Origin: Vicia villosa
Taxonomy: Eukaryota; Streptophyta; Magnoliopsida; Fabales; Fabaceae
Assembly (NCBI RefSeq): GCF_029867415.1
Contig: NC_081186.1
Span: forward strand, 110,300,128-110,364,127
DNA length: 64,000 nt
Direction of reading: 5' to 3'
In this document: in pieces, positions 34,516 through 46,903 of the stretch
How positions within the stretch are numbered: the first letter of the stretch is position 1
How the letters are laid out: every line of letters starts with the position of its first letter
Program-made: the position numbers and the translations under genes
Notes under the pieces: generated by a model
The model's input: only the letters and a program-made list of their open reading frames with translations
The model's database searches: none
What the model was told of the DNA's origin: nothing

Positions 34516-36235
34516 TAACACCTGATGTCCTCTTAGACGTTCTGAACCTTGTCAGTTGAGATCAACTGAATTCCTATATGCTATATTATTTGTCAGTTGA
34601 GACAAATAGAATAATTAGTAAACTCATATGAGCTTAATTCTTACTCAATAGAGTTGACCTTTATTAATTTGTTAAAGAAGAAACATTTTAATAACATTAA
34701 TAATTGGTCAATTTCTCTCTAGAAAATAAAAATATCCTTTAAGATATTTTTACTCTCCTTTTTCTTACCAACCACACCTTTCACATTTTGTTAGTAAGCA
34801 AGAAAGGAGAGAGAAAACAAGAGAAATAAAAGAAAGAGAAAAAAGAAGAGGAAAGGTTCAGAAAAGAGAAGAAGAAGCTTGGAGCATCAATCATTTTGCT
34901 TGAGGTGGGCTCTAGATAGTTTAGCTTTTCGGGAAGAAATTTCATGGATTAAGCAATTTAGAGTTTACATGTTTTTGCTTTAATCATGAGAATTGATAGT
35001 TATGCATGTTTTACTTTAGTTCTCTTGCTTGTTTGTGCTAATACATGATGTTGGTGAAACAAGGTGTTAAATGTGGTTGTTGTTGCTTGTGTTCATCTTT
35101 GTCATGTTTTATTACTGGTATTGTTCTACATTTCTCGCTAGGCAACATAATCGCTCGCTAAGTGAGTCTAAGAGAAACAATGACATAGTTGTTTTGTCAT
35201 TCATGTTAGGAAAGACGAGATCTTGCTAAGTGAGACAATGTAAATCTTGTGGAATTGGCATTCTGCAATCGCTCATTGGGAGCTCGTCGCGTGCTCGCTA
35301 AGCGAGACTTTGCTGGAGCGTCTCGCTGGAATTTGCTGAGCGAGGACGGGAAAATTTCCCATATTTGAGCTTCTTTCTCGTCTCGCCTGGGATCGCTAAG
35401 AGAGTGCTCTGTTTTGCTGAAAAAATGCTTTTGGTTCTTGTTTCCACCATAAAATGGGAACCTTAACTCTGATAGATACGAGACACAAAGCATTAGAAAT
35501 CTAGTCCAATGGACTATCATATGGTAATAAGGAACCATGATTTAAACCAAGTGATGATTGGTGGATGGTGATGAATTGTCATGTGTATTTGATGAACTAC
35601 ATTATGATTTATATATCATATGCTTGTGTTGATTGTGTAATAATATGATTAAAATTTTATGATGATGAGTGAGGAAAACCTAGGAGAATAATTAGGTGAA
35701 TGAATTAGTAAAGATAACTAGGTTATGACAAATGACTTAGTTGGCGATATTTAGATACAAAGGTACCTCAGTGTATACCATGGACGAGTAGTCGCTAGAA
35801 TTGTAGCTTAGTAACGAACTAATTTGATGTGTATGGAACATGAGTTGATGTTATTAGACTTGGTGAATATGATAACCTAGTGATTGAGGAATTAGTCAAG
35901 TATTCGTAAACAAATCTATAGTCATGTCCATCCCAAATTGCGATGCTTATGAAAAGTAAGAATTGTGATACATGAACTATTGCTTCGCATCAACCAAATG
36001 GGTTAGAGTCTCATAGTTCAACCAAATGGGTTAGAGTGGCATAGAAGACATGGACCTAAAAGTGGATTAGAGTCCCATAAGAGGAAAATTCTCGAAAGTG
36101 GCTTAATATTTTGGATGGCGTTTAATCTGTTAGATAATTTTTTTTAGATCATTTAGATAATGATCTAGATCTTAGTTTTTGATTTAGGCACCTTTGTATA
36201 TATTGTGTCATAGTTGAACATTATTACTATTTCAT
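34516..36235 (+). repeat. LTR-like insertion inside the copia gag (about 1.7 kb)
   Basis: Starts TGTAACACCTGATG right where gag breaks. A purine-rich leader lies at 34800-34880, and 35130-35400 has repeated near-palindromes of CTCGCTAAGCGAG type. The shape (TGTAACACC start, long purine-rich leader) recalls Tekay/Del chromovirus LTRs. The right end is only set by where gag homology resumes (near 36240); I found no clear 5-bp duplication. Confidence 0.5.
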
Positions 36236-37110
36236 TTCTGCATATCTATATAGAACCAGACTATTTCATTCAATTCCTTTAAGGTTTGAGTGAAAAATTA
36301 ATCACTACCAAATCTTAGATTATGTTTATGAATCCTTTTCCTGATAGAGGAACTATTTTCTCATTGATCATTCAATAAGAAAGAGATCTAACAACTACTC
36401 TCATTGATCCTCATACCAATTATGGCTCAAGACCCTTTGAATCTTTCACAATTTTGCAATGTAACTCCCCGCAAGGCAAAGTTAGGTGGACCAATAGGTG
36501 GAAATGGAAAGATTCATGTAAAGGAATCAATCGAGTGTGCACTCGTTGTGGGAGGACTAACCACACTATTTTGACATGTTTGTCCAAACATAGTTATCCT
36601 CATGACTTTAGATCCAAAATCCACTTATAATGATGCTTCTGGACAAAATGATGATGCTTCGGATTAATCTTCATCAAGTTCCAAGGCTTTTGGTTTTACG
36701 CGGGAGAACTATCAAAGTATTCTTGTCTTGCTGCAACAATCAAAATCAAACTCCAACCCTACATCCAAAGCAATTTCCATCTCTCATTTTTCCTTGACCC
36801 CAAATTCATCCCCTAATGATGATGGTAAGCAATCACACCTTCAATCTCATATCTTTTTTGAAGTATACTTCCATTAAGTCAATTTTAGTTTATTTGTTAA
36901 ATGGTCCGAAAATTCTAGCCAACCTATCTGGAACTATTAAGATTTCACCTACCCTCGCCTTACACAATGTGTTAGAAATACCATCATTTTATCTTAAACT
37001 CATTTCCATAACTAAATTATCTAGCTCTTATGACTATTTTGTTTTATTCTCCTCTAACTCTTGTAGAATTTGCAGACTTGTACCAAGACAATGATTGGTA
37101 TAACTATGTT
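36236..37110 (+). pseudogene. Ty1/copia gag-protease fragment, second part
   Basis: Continues the gag of 34330-34515: DYFIQF and a PFPDRGTIFSLIIQ-like stretch, then a CCHC knuckle, CTRCGRTNHTILTC (about 36536-36580, CX2CX4HX4C), then a Ser-rich linker and a protease-side segment with GPKILANLSGTIKI and LALHNVLEIPSFYLKLISI (36900-37010). Several stops and frame changes interrupt it, and pol is absent downstream. Confidence 0.75.
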
Positions 37111-37289
37111 GGAAATAATTAGATATGCCAAAGAACCAATTGATCATGTAATAATATTTAGAGTTAAAAAATTGTTGGATTTCATTATCATATTTACTAT
37201 TTAGTCAAATAGTTATTTTGATAAGCCTTTGATTAAAATTAATTATAGACTTGATATCTTGATAGAGATTATTATAATAAGAAACTAGT

Positions 37290-37800
37290 AGAAGACCCGT
37301 GCGTTTGCACGGGTGCCTTCATTTATATCTTAGATTATTTAATAAGGTTTGATCACTTAAAAAAAATTAAGTATTATGGTGATAGTGATTTGTGCATCCA
37401 CACATATAAATTCATTTATATATATTAGATTATTTAATAAGACGTGAACACTTCAAAAAAATAGTATTCTAGTGATGATGACTCGTGCACCAGCACAAAT
37501 AAATTCATTTATATCTTATGATTATTTGATAAGGCTTGATCACTTAAAAAACTTAGTATTATAGTGCTAGTGACCCGTGAAATTAAAAGTTTAATTATTT
37601 TTAATATCTTAGATAATTTAATAAATAAGACGTGATCACTTCAAAAAAATAGTATTCCGGAGATGGTGACTCGTGCACCAGCACAGATAAATTCATTTAT
37701 ATCTTATGATTATTTGATAAGGCTTGATCACTTCAAAAAATTTAGTATTATGGTACTGGTGACCCGTGAAATTAAAAGTTTTATTATTTTTAATAAAGTA
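37290..37800. repeat. Hairpin followed by about four degenerate 85-125-bp tandem repeats
   Basis: At 37295-37314 ACCCGTGC and GCACGGGT flank a GTTT loop, a perfect 8-bp stem. Downstream, a unit containing TTATTTAATAAG..TTGATCACTT and GTGACTCGTGCACCAGCACA recurs up to about 37800. The start ACTAGTAGAAGACCCGTGCG is familiar from plant repeats, but I cannot fix the class. Confidence 0.6.
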
Positions 37801-38880
37801 TTGCAATCAAATATTTATTTACTTACTATTAATATTATTATAATATAAATAATTATCATATAAAATACAATTAAATACAAATCTAAATTTGAAATGAATA
37901 TTTAATTTTAAAATAAATAATTATTATATAGAATCTTTTGGATTAACCAAATAAAATTGAGATCAAACATAATTATTATATAGAATCTTTTGGATTAACT
38001 AAATAAAATAATTATTTATTCTGAAGGTGATTTCCGATAAAATTGTAAATATGGCCCTCCAATGTTTTTTTTTTAAGAAATTTAGTCTTAAACTTTTTAT
38101 GCTTGTAATGAAATTTGTTCAACACTTTTTATTTATTTAAAATTTTCAACTTCTCATAGTTAATCTATTCAAAGTCCTTTGACTCTGATTGATTAAAAAA
38201 AGCTCATTGACTCAAAAGAAAACATGTAGTTACGTAGTCCTCGCAATATTAAATACATATTTCATTTTCATAAAACATGTACATTTTAGACTCTTGCTCC
38301 TTAAAAGATAACAGAATGATGAAAAACAACATGCGGAAGAATCTACATGTCTAGACACGATTTAAACAGTATAGTTTAGACATGTACATTTTGAACTACC
38401 TGTGTTTTATTCAGCCGTAATAGCCTAAAAAAAGTTAACAGACTGTGATAGCTTGCAACTACAACCACTGAATATCAAAAGAAAAACTATGATCAAGTTG
38501 ACAAAAACTCATCATCTTCTATAGATACCTTGAAAATTCCAGCTTTCAAATTATTCCTACTTAAGGTGACACCTATTTTGAATTTCCTGATATGCATTAT
38601 CTCACACTTCAACAAACACAATGAATAAAGTACTAAATTCACAGAACTAATACAAAATATGGGAGAAGTCAAGGTCTGAGTGATATACTTTCAAGAATAA
38701 CATTTATCACTTTTATTTTCTCACACATTTATCATTGCTTATCAAATACAAAATATTTATGAGTACTATTTTATAGAAAAAATACCAAATACAAAATAAT
38801 CACAAATTATCCTAAATGTGCATTCATCACAAATTATCATGTAATTAAAATACATGGTACATCACTTTCCCTTTCTTTTC
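37801..38880. other. AT-rich sequence; its end may be intron of the glycosylase-like fragment
   Basis: No gene or repeat recognised. A short direct repeat (TTATATAGAATCTTTTGGAT) occurs at about 37922 and 37977. The last part, ending TGTTTGACAG, has a plausible 3' splice site. Confidence 0.4.
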
Positions 38881-39655
38881 TGTTTGACAGTTCTGCATTC
38901 ATGTCCCTTGCTGCTCGATTTTCCTTAAAGCCAAGCAGCAAGTACGATACATGCCATGATGAAAGTGCAAGCATGATAGTCAACTCACCAGAGATGCAGA
39001 TTGTGGAACCAGAAGAAAATGCAAAGCCGTAAGAAATATTGAATCAATCTGTTCATGAATTGAGTTCCATGACAAAAGACAACATTGAGCATCCTGAAGA
39101 AAGAGAAATTGTTGACAGCAACAACATTGATTCCTGTGGAACTATTGGCAGCTTAAAAGATGAATCAAATTGTAAGATGTCGGAACCTGATCAAAGAAAT
39201 ATTAGCGAACATGGTACAGTGGAATTTGTTAGTCCTGTGACTGGGGAAGGCCAAGAAAATTCATGTAATGGGGGTGGTAGGAAAGAGTTAAATGCTTTAT
39301 TTTCATCTCATTACTTCATTGTGACACCTCAATTGTCGGGAGATTTTTCCATTGATCAAAATCCTGAGAAGATAGGATCAGTCTCAGACAGCAACACAGA
39401 AGTAGAAGATCAGCTAAGCACAGTCAAATACAATGTTTTCAACAGGACTTCTTTCACTAACCTTTTAGGATTGGAAAGTTCGACGCAGTTACATGAAGTT
39501 AACACTTAGAGAAACAATCCAACTGAGAATTTGAGAGAATCATATGGTCAGCCTGTAGCTGTGAGGTATGACAACCTGGAGGTGAACTTGGAAAAATCAA
39601 ATGTAAATCAAAGCCATTTAGAAGCAATCACGACACAGTGCAATGACTAATTTGA
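38881..39655 (+). pseudogene. Fragment of a ROS1/DEMETER-like 5-methylcytosine DNA glycosylase gene
   Basis: After a clean acceptor (TTTGACAG, exon from 38891) the translation begins SAFMSLAARFSLKPSSK, a signature of plant DEMETER/ROS1-family demethylases just before the glycosylase core. A disordered, acidic Ser/Asn/Glu-rich region follows, as in the family's variable linker. One in-frame TAA at 39030-39032 and a TAG at 39507-39509 break it; between them 156 codons are open, and the same frame can be followed to about 39650. No HhH-GPD domain or Fe-S cysteines are present, so only one exon's worth remains. The retained splice site points to capture of genomic DNA, not of an mRNA. In a full gene the protein removes 5-methylcytosine. 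Confidence 0.65.
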
Positions 39656-39975
39656 AAATGACCCCCAACTAAAATTACAGTAATTCCAATACATTGTCAC
39701 AAAATTACTAAAAATCATATTAAGTTAATTAGGAGTGGTATCTTTGTTGGAATACTACCATTTGTCATGGACCAAATGCAAATTTTAATGAAGCTTAATT
39801 CATGACTTTAAATTAGCATGTAATTTTGTAGTTTATATGTAGACTGGGTGACCAATTAACACGTAGACTGAATGAGAGAATTTGAGAGGGTCATGAATTT
39901 ATGAGCAATTGAATTTTAAGACATACTTGTATTTTAACTTTCCATAGCTTAATATTAACCTTTAACAACAGTGGA

Positions 39976-40538
39976 TTAAATTAAGTTATACCATTTTGGA
40001 GGAATACCAACACTATTGTTAATTTGTTGTAAATTCATTGCATAGACACTTTCGAGTTTTCGATCAGCAGTCCAAGCTGAGACTTGCGTCTTCCGTTCAG
40101 CACCCGCATCTCGCAATATACCACCAACATTGAAAAGGTCAACAACATAAGTGATTAAGCCAAACAAAAACATGAAAACACAGAAAGAGCAACAAAAGCT
40201 ATTCTGTGTTAGTACACATTTTAATAAAATTTATTATTATAAATTTTAAAAAAATATTCACCTCTTTGGACAAGGATTTCCATCTTTCACCACAAGCTTT
40301 TCCAACCTAATTTATTGTACACATCAAATTAGGGATTAGGTTTTTGAAAGAAAAAAAAATTAAAATACCAAAATGGAAAGCAAAATTGAAAGCACATGTT
40401 GTGTACTTTAGCTTGTTCATGAAATCGGCACAGAGAGTTTGAATCTGCAAAAACAAATGAAGAAACACTAACCTTAATAAACTCGGCATCCCACGCCTTA
40501 AGTTCATCTCCATATGGTTTTTCATCGGATGTCGGCAT
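39976..40538 (-). pseudogene. Multi-exon gene fragment, possibly HMG-box related
   Basis: On the minus strand an ATG at 40538 opens MPTSDEKPYGDELKAWDAEF, followed by a GT donor and, near 40442, an acceptor with a short exon starting IQTLCADFMNKLK. A 45-bp exon with perfect GT-AG borders at 40262-40306 encodes VGKACGERWKSLSKE, which fits the middle of an HMG box. A further open stretch (40173-39976) has no recognised domain. The exons do not add up to a known protein, so this may be a chimera of captured pieces or an unfamiliar gene. Confidence 0.35.
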
Positions 40539-40559
40539 ATTTAGGGTTTGAATCGGAGA

Positions 40560-41230
40560 TGAGGGAGAAAAAGGATGACCATTAATTTAGGGTTTGATTT
40601 GTTGAAGGAAGCGAGAAAGAGGGTGATAGAAGAAAGAAAGAAAGAAAGAGAGAGAAGAAATAAACAAAATTAGTTTGAAGCCAAAGCATAAATGGATGAT
40701 AAGAAAGAGAAAGAAGAAAGATGATAACGATGAAGAAAGAGAAAGAAAAACTCTGAGTTGTTTGGAGAAACTCTGAGTTGAGTGATAAGCCATAGATTTG
40801 ATGAAGAAACGATTTGCTCGGCAAAGAAAAGATCTGAGGGAAAACGCGCACGATTTCTGGAAACGGCAGATGAAGGCCTTGTTCAAGGTGATGCTTTGGC
40901 TTTGTCCGTTTTGCAAAAATCTGAAGTGACCTTTGTAGAGGAGTGGGGTATCAATATTTTGGGAAGGAAACGACATTTGCACTCTAATCCAAATGTTAGT
41001 ACATAACTTTTTGGAATAGACCAATGAGAAGAATACAATTGGCATGGTTGAATATTTCTTTTGTTAATTACTTAGATAGCCTTTTTGCAATGTAAAAAAA
41101 TTTGGATGGAAGGGTAAAATAGTAAGTTTGGGCAACATTTTAGTAATGGGTAGATAGTAGACAACTCTTTTGTTATTTTAATCTAAATCGTTGTTGATCG
41201 TAGAGATACTATGAGTAGGACATCAATAAT
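40560..41230. other. Purine-rich sequence, then unassigned
   Basis: 40600-40750 is almost all A and G on the plus strand (AGAAAG runs), typical of a 5' leader of the minus-strand fragment. Nothing recognised after it. Confidence 0.4.
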
Positions 41231-41232
41231 TC

Positions 41233-41236
<4 letters not shown>

Positions 41237-41270
<34 letters not shown>

Positions 41271-41326
41271 TGTGTGTGTGTGCGCGTGTGCGTGTGCGTG
41301 TACGTGTGCGTGTGCGTGTGCGTGTG
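41237..41326. repeat. Compound microsatellite (TA)n(TG)n(CGTG)n
   Basis: About 8 TA units, then about 16 TG units, then alternating GCGTGT/GTGCGTG words. Purine-pyrimidine alternation over about 90 bp. Confidence 0.95.
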
Positions 41327-41512
41327 ATGGTCTTTATTGGATAAAAATTAATAGATCTCATTTATTAATTTACATATATAGATGATGCATATGTTGATAT
41401 GATCATTGAACTGACTCAATTGAGATTTTCTAATGGTTAATATTACCCTAATCTGTCAATAAAGACCTCCCGCAACATCTTCTCCTGATCCTCCTATATC
41501 ATCCTCTCTCGC

Positions 41513-42290
41513 TCATACCGCTCCTCCGGATTCCCCTTCTCCTGCTCTTGTTCTAATATCCCCAATCTTTTTAACAATTATCTCTTCAATTTCTCTCCTA
41601 TGGTTTACTATGTTAATTGGTTTATATGATCCCAAATGTAGCTTCAATCCGACGCCTCTTCCAAGACCACGGACACGCCCAACATGCTCCTTGGTTCCAA
41701 TCGCTTCTACCAATATGTCATGACGAGCTTGTGGAACGAAGCTACAAACTTTGGATTGTTCGACCAGTACATCTTATAACACATTGAATTAACTACAATT
41801 GAATTAACTAAAATAAGTAATGTTGAAAAAGTATTTCCTTACAGTCTTTTCAAATACTTCGCGTGTAGCATCTAATGTGAACAAGTCGTCTGGTCTTTAA
41901 CGTGTCCTCTTCCATTTCTCATGGTGTGATGGTGGATCTGAAGTGCGATCAAGGTTTTGAGAATGATCTCCCAACTCTAGTTCCCTTTGTTTTCTTTGTT
42001 CATTAATCATTTTCTTTTCAAGTTTATCATATCCTCCACGAGACAGTCTATGTGGATAAATATTTCTATCTCGATTCTCCTTTCCTTTCTGGCTCTTAGC
42101 TAAGAGTTCAGGAGTGGTGCGAGAGTTTACAAATTCCACTAAAATTTTCTTATCAATATATGAATACTTCACGTATGAAGGCGGTTCGTCATCTTTTTTT
42201 TAGTATATTCTTCTATGAGTTGTGTCTTAAATCCCCTCCAACGCTCACCAATGTATCCAATCCATTTCTTTTTCAGCATTTTATCCTCTA
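41513..42290 (-). pseudogene. Second CACTA transposase_24-type fragment
   Basis: On the minus strand: EYIDKK..VEFVNSRTTPELLAKS-like start (42172), ENRDRNIYPHRLSRGGYDKL, MINEQRKQRELEL, PPSHHEKWKRTR (to 41897), then after a frame change VEAIGTKEHVGRVRGLGRGV (41713-41650). This is the same domain as at 14553-15225, in a different decay state, and it extends further toward the C-terminus. Confidence 0.7.
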
Positions 42291-43430
42291 TAACAAATAA
42301 AAAATGTATAATAAATAAATTAATATCAATACATACCTTTCAAGTCATTGTCAACTACGTGCCAATTATTTATCAAAATATTCACTTTAGTTCTACCCTG
42401 TACTACCCTGTAGTGCCATGTAACCCTTAAAATCATCAGCATTTTAACTATAAGATTTTCTGATCCTCATATCAAAATCAATCGGGGAGCGAATACCGTT
42501 TTCGTAGGCTTTCAACCTTAGTTCACATCGTGGCACCTCTAGATTTTTTTACTTTTTGTATTAACATAGGTTGCAGTAGAAGCTGTGAATAGTTTTCAAA
42601 GAGAATATGTTGAAAGAGTTGACGTTGAAAAGAGATGATGCTCGAGTTGATGCTGAAAGAGTTTTGATGAAAATTGCCTAAGATTTTTTGAAGAGAATGA
42701 TGATGAAACCTAAAGTGTTGATAGATAAATGAAAAGTTAGAGGCTAGTTCTCTGAAGTATTCATGCAAAAGATCAAACATGTCGGTTTTTAGGCAAAACC
42801 AAAGGAATATATCAATTACAAATTACAAAAAAAAATATAAAAACCTCATATAGCGCTATATTATGGGAATTCATTTAAATTAAATATCACTCAGGCTTTT
42901 AGAAAAAAATGAGGTAAATGATTAATTAAAACTATTAAAAATAAAGCATAAAATAGGTATTTGAAAATTTTGATGCAAAAGGTTGAACTCCTCGATTGGC
43001 CATTATAACCGAGGGTAATACAAATAAAAGTAAATAAATAAAAAAAGAAAAAAGGGAAAGGCGCCATGTGACTGTAAACCAATTAAAAATAAAAATAAAA
43101 CATTAAATGATATAACTGGGATTCGAAGCGAACTCCCTCGTATATATATTCACTCGATTTTGGTAAGAACCGAGGGTATAGGTTGTTTATATTTTAAAAA
43201 ATAAATAAATTATGGCGCTACAGGAATATATCCTCGGTTATTGGAGGGTCGAGGTGAAAGTTTTGTCATAAAAAGTATTATTTGTAAGAGCGTGAGAACC
43301 AATCGAGGCTAGTCTCCCTGCCCAGATATGTAAAACCTTAATGTCATCGACCCTCGCACGAGCCATCATTGTTGCTTTATCACGCTGCCTAGAAGCAATT
43401 ATCTTGTCTGATCCTCTGGTCCTCACTAAA
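42291..43430. other. Flanking remnant of the second CACTA element
   Basis: No ORF. Contains short TCGGTT/ACCGAGG pieces (42783, 43008, 43167, 43240) that recall subterminal repeats, and it matches part of 15440-15960. The run CACTAAAAAAAAC at about 43425 could be a decayed terminus, unproven. Confidence 0.35.
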
Positions 43431-43469
43431 AAAAACTAAGGAATATAAACTACCCGATTTTTTAAAAAT

Positions 43470-43760
43470 TTGGAAATCAACATTACTTTCATGGATTTTT
43501 CAAAATATCCGGTTAATCATCTCAACATTTTATTCTATTAATTTTTAAAATAAAAAATTTTTATGCATGTATGCATGGTTATCGAATTTTTCAAAGTATT
43601 CGGTAGAATTGCATGTATTATTTTTTTGGATTTTTCAATATATTCGATAAAGTTGCATGAGAAATATGACTTTTTATCAATTTTCTTAAAATATCTGATA
43701 AAAATATATGAGAAACATGAGTTTTTACTGGACATTTTAATGAATGCCAGTATAAATGAA
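43470..43760. repeat. Degenerate tandem repeat, unit about 60 bp
   Basis: Four imperfect copies of a unit like GATTTTTCAAAATATCCGGT followed by TTGCATGAGAAA-type sequence. No transposon ends seen. Confidence 0.5.
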
Positions 43761-43829
43761 AAAAAAAATCAAAAAATCTGGTATAAACTTAAATTATCGT
43801 TAAATTGTATACTCCCTTGAAAATTTTCT

Positions 43830-44399
43830 ATATTTGTGTAGAAAAATCTAAATATTACAAATGAATAGCAAAATGAATTTTTAATATGGAAGAATAATAT
43901 AATAGAAGCACATCATCTAAGGGGTTTCCATGTATGAATGAGGGGTGGTAGGACAAATTCTCTTAACATAGTTGCCTTTAAAAGCCCAAATCAACATCAT
44001 TTTTAAACTCATCTTAACAAAGTTGCTTTTAAAAGCCCAAGTCAACATCATTTTTAAACTCCTCTTTTTGTTCCTAAAGCTATGGATTCAAAAGAATAAG
44101 AAATATTATAATACAACAATTATTATTCTTCATATTAGTACAACATGAATCAATATGGAAATATTAGTACTAAGTACAAAGTTGATCATCTCAACACTAC
44201 CACCAATTGACACCTTCCAATTCAATAGCCTCATGCCCGAGTGGTGCCTCTTGGAGTATGTGCCCACCAAAGGACATAAGCCGCCCTAGCTTAGGACCCT
44301 TACAAATATAGCACTACATATAGACCCTCAAGCACGAGGACTCGTAAAGGGAAAATTGTTTTAAGCTTCTTCTCCCCTTTGTTTGAAATTTATGGGGAA
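43830..44399. other. Unassigned sequence
   Basis: A direct repeat of about 60 bp (AAAGCCCAA(A/G)TCAACATCATT) lies at 43980-44060. Otherwise nothing recognised. Confidence 0.4.
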
Positions 44400-44580
44400 G
44401 GGTGAATCTCTTAGTTCAAGGTGAGTCCCTTAACTGGGAGCGAATCCTTTAGTTGGAGGAAAGTCCCTCAGTTGAGGGCGAGTTCCTCAACGAGAGGGAA
44501 CTTCTTTAGTTGGAGGTGACTCTCTGAGTTGAGGGTGAGTCCCTCAAATGAAGGTGGCTCCTTTGGTTGGAGGTGAGTAA
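44400..44580. repeat. Degenerate tandem repeats of GTTGGAGGTGAGTCCCTCA type
   Basis: Six or so copies of a unit of about 30 bp, alternating GAGTCCCTCA and GTTGAGGG words. It precedes the degenerate gypsy-type ORF. Confidence 0.6.
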
Positions 44581-45029
44581 TCATCTCCTTGAAATATGTC
44601 CTTTGACAAGCCAGAGTGTCAACTAGGGATACAACCATTAATCACTCAGATGAACACGCTTGATCTCATTTAATGTAAGCAATGATGACTTATTTTCTAG
44701 ACTCTAAATAATCCCAACACATGTAAAAAATGTGTTAAGCTTTATAAAACTTCTAGGGGAGCCTAAAAGGTTTTTAGTGGCTTCCACTTCCATAAAAAGG
44801 TTTCTTAACTCCCTTTATTTAGCTATTTACTTACTATGCTCACACGTATTCTGCAAGCTTCCTTCTGGTGTTTGGTCTGCTAAACCTTCTCCAAGTTTTT
44901 TTCTAATTCGCAACCTTCTGAAGTAAGGGTCTATTCTACCTTTTTCTCTTCCATAGAAGCTTCGCTTAGGGATTTCATACAGAAAACTGGTAATAAGGTT
45001 TAAGTTAGCATTGAGCTGAGAGAAATTAA

Positions 45030-46300
45030 TAGTATTGTTTAATGATTGTGATGGTGGTAGTGATTTCCTTTTGTTCTTTTGCTTTCCTAAGAACAGGGAG
45101 ATAATAGCTGCCCCTTTTGTCTTGTCTAAAGAGGCCAAGGATATTGGGACCTTTTATATCACTGAGGAGTATATCATATCCTTTGGGGAGGAGATGGAAA
45201 TTTCTTCTTCAGAAGACGATGAGGAGGTCATTCTGGAGGCGCAATCACCATCAAAGAGGGTTACCAATGCAGTCCCTTCTGTCTCTCCTTATTTCTACTT
45301 TTACCTTCCCCTTATCACGGATATGGGGGTTATTCCCCCTTTTATCCTTTCATGGTGAAGGTCCTAAGAGTCTTTAATACAACCCTTTATCAATTAATCC
45401 CTAATAGTTGAAGCTTTATCAGGGCCTTCGAGATGGTGTGTGAAGGTTTGGAAGTCTCCCATATTGTTGGGGTATTCTTCTCGGTCAACATCACCAGACC
45501 TTCAAAGGGAGGCTGGGTAACCCTAGGCGGCATGTAAGGAAGAAACCCTTTCAAACCCCTCTCCAATCACTATAAGAATCGGATGGACAAATTCTCCCAA
45601 GTGAAAGGACGATAGGCTTAGTGGTGGAGGCCATTGGTGCCCCTATTTCCCCTTTATCCTGGATGGATGAACATGTGGCAATCACGGAATATGATGGAAA
45701 ATACCTCACTCTCAGGGAGAGGAGGATAATTTGTCTCTTGGGGAAGTTTGAGGTTATATATTCTTGCACGGTGATTGAGTTGTGGCTAGAGGGATATGAT
45801 TCCTTTTATGAATACCTAAGTAAGCCTTGCATAACTTGGTACTTTTTATTGGTATCCCTAAATAGTTTGAGACTCTTATGTATTATTTCACAGGCCAGAC
45901 TAGTTCGAGAATGAGTTAAAGGGAAAACTCATGATGTATGAGCACAGTTACTCCAAAAGCAAGAAGCTGCTAGAGGCCCTTCAAAAGGACTGGGATTCCT
46001 AGGAGAGCAAGGTGGTTGCTGCGGAGACAATGCCAAGGAAATCACTACCAAAGAAGAGTCTATGGGGACATATTTCGAGGTTGTGCTCCGTTCCAAGCAG
46101 ACATTAGAAGGAAAGGTGTCAGATGTCAATGATGACTTGGTGTTGATTTTTGACACTTGCTTTGAGCGTGTGAAGGAAAATGTGTTCTTTTTCCATCCCA
46201 AACTAGACCTAGGCATGGTAGATATTTTTAAAGTCATATGCGATTATCAGTTGATGGATGATGAGGAGTCGCCTCAACCAGAGCATAAAGGATCTCCCTA
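45030..46300 (+). pseudogene. Degenerate 'putative gypsy-type transposon' protein
   Basis: Broken frames between 45035 and 46301. A segment around 45330-45450 reads like FYPFMVKVLRVFNTTLYQLIPN and AFEMVCEGLEV, reminiscent of the plant 'putative gypsy type transposon' domain (PF04195-type). Upstream is an acidic Ser-rich part (SSSEDDEEVILEAQSP). The last open piece (46062-46301) ends in an acidic tail. Assignment rests on that one motif, so it is tentative. Confidence 0.45.
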
Positions 46301-46301
46301 A

Positions 46302-46903
46302 GTGGCAGGAGCTTAGGATGGCCTCGATGATGAAGTGGAAATGGGGGGAGGTGATCTGACGGCCTCTCACTAGGAGGAATTACCTAAAGAGTAATGAATT
46401 CCAATTATAAAACATAAATATAACTTAAAACTAGATTATGTAACCTATTAATGTAAAAAAAATGAACATAAAACAATAAAGCAATAAATAAAACCTAGAA
46501 CTAAAATGATATAGATAGGAAAATTAAAATAGTGAAAAGAGGACAATAATGAAATGTAAAAGATGATGGCATTTCAAATGAGGCAGTTGATGGTGTTTTG
46601 AATGGGAAGAATGAATGAGTGAGAAAAATAACTCCTTTTATCTGTGTGTGTTGTCACCAATGCAATGTCTTTTAATATTATTCGTGAAATAAGAATTTGA
46701 GTTAAATGCATGACTTTTTGCTAAAAATAAGAGCGGTTTTATTAAAAGTAATCTTCTTATCTGTGAAATGAAAACGTACATGGAGCAAAAATAAATCACT
46801 TTTTATAAATAAAATAAAAACTTCATTTTGTTGCATCATTTTGTGGCAGGTACTTTTTAAAATCACATGGAGAAAAATGAAATCATTATTTATACAAAAC
46901 ACA
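46302..46903. other. Unassigned sequence before the hAT element
   Basis: No gene or repeat recognised. It ends at the target duplication ATAAAAAC. Confidence 0.4.

Noticed and set aside
45035..45377. Two overlapping ORFs treated as independent genes
   Set aside because: Better explained as pieces of one decayed gypsy-type transposon ORF with frame changes.
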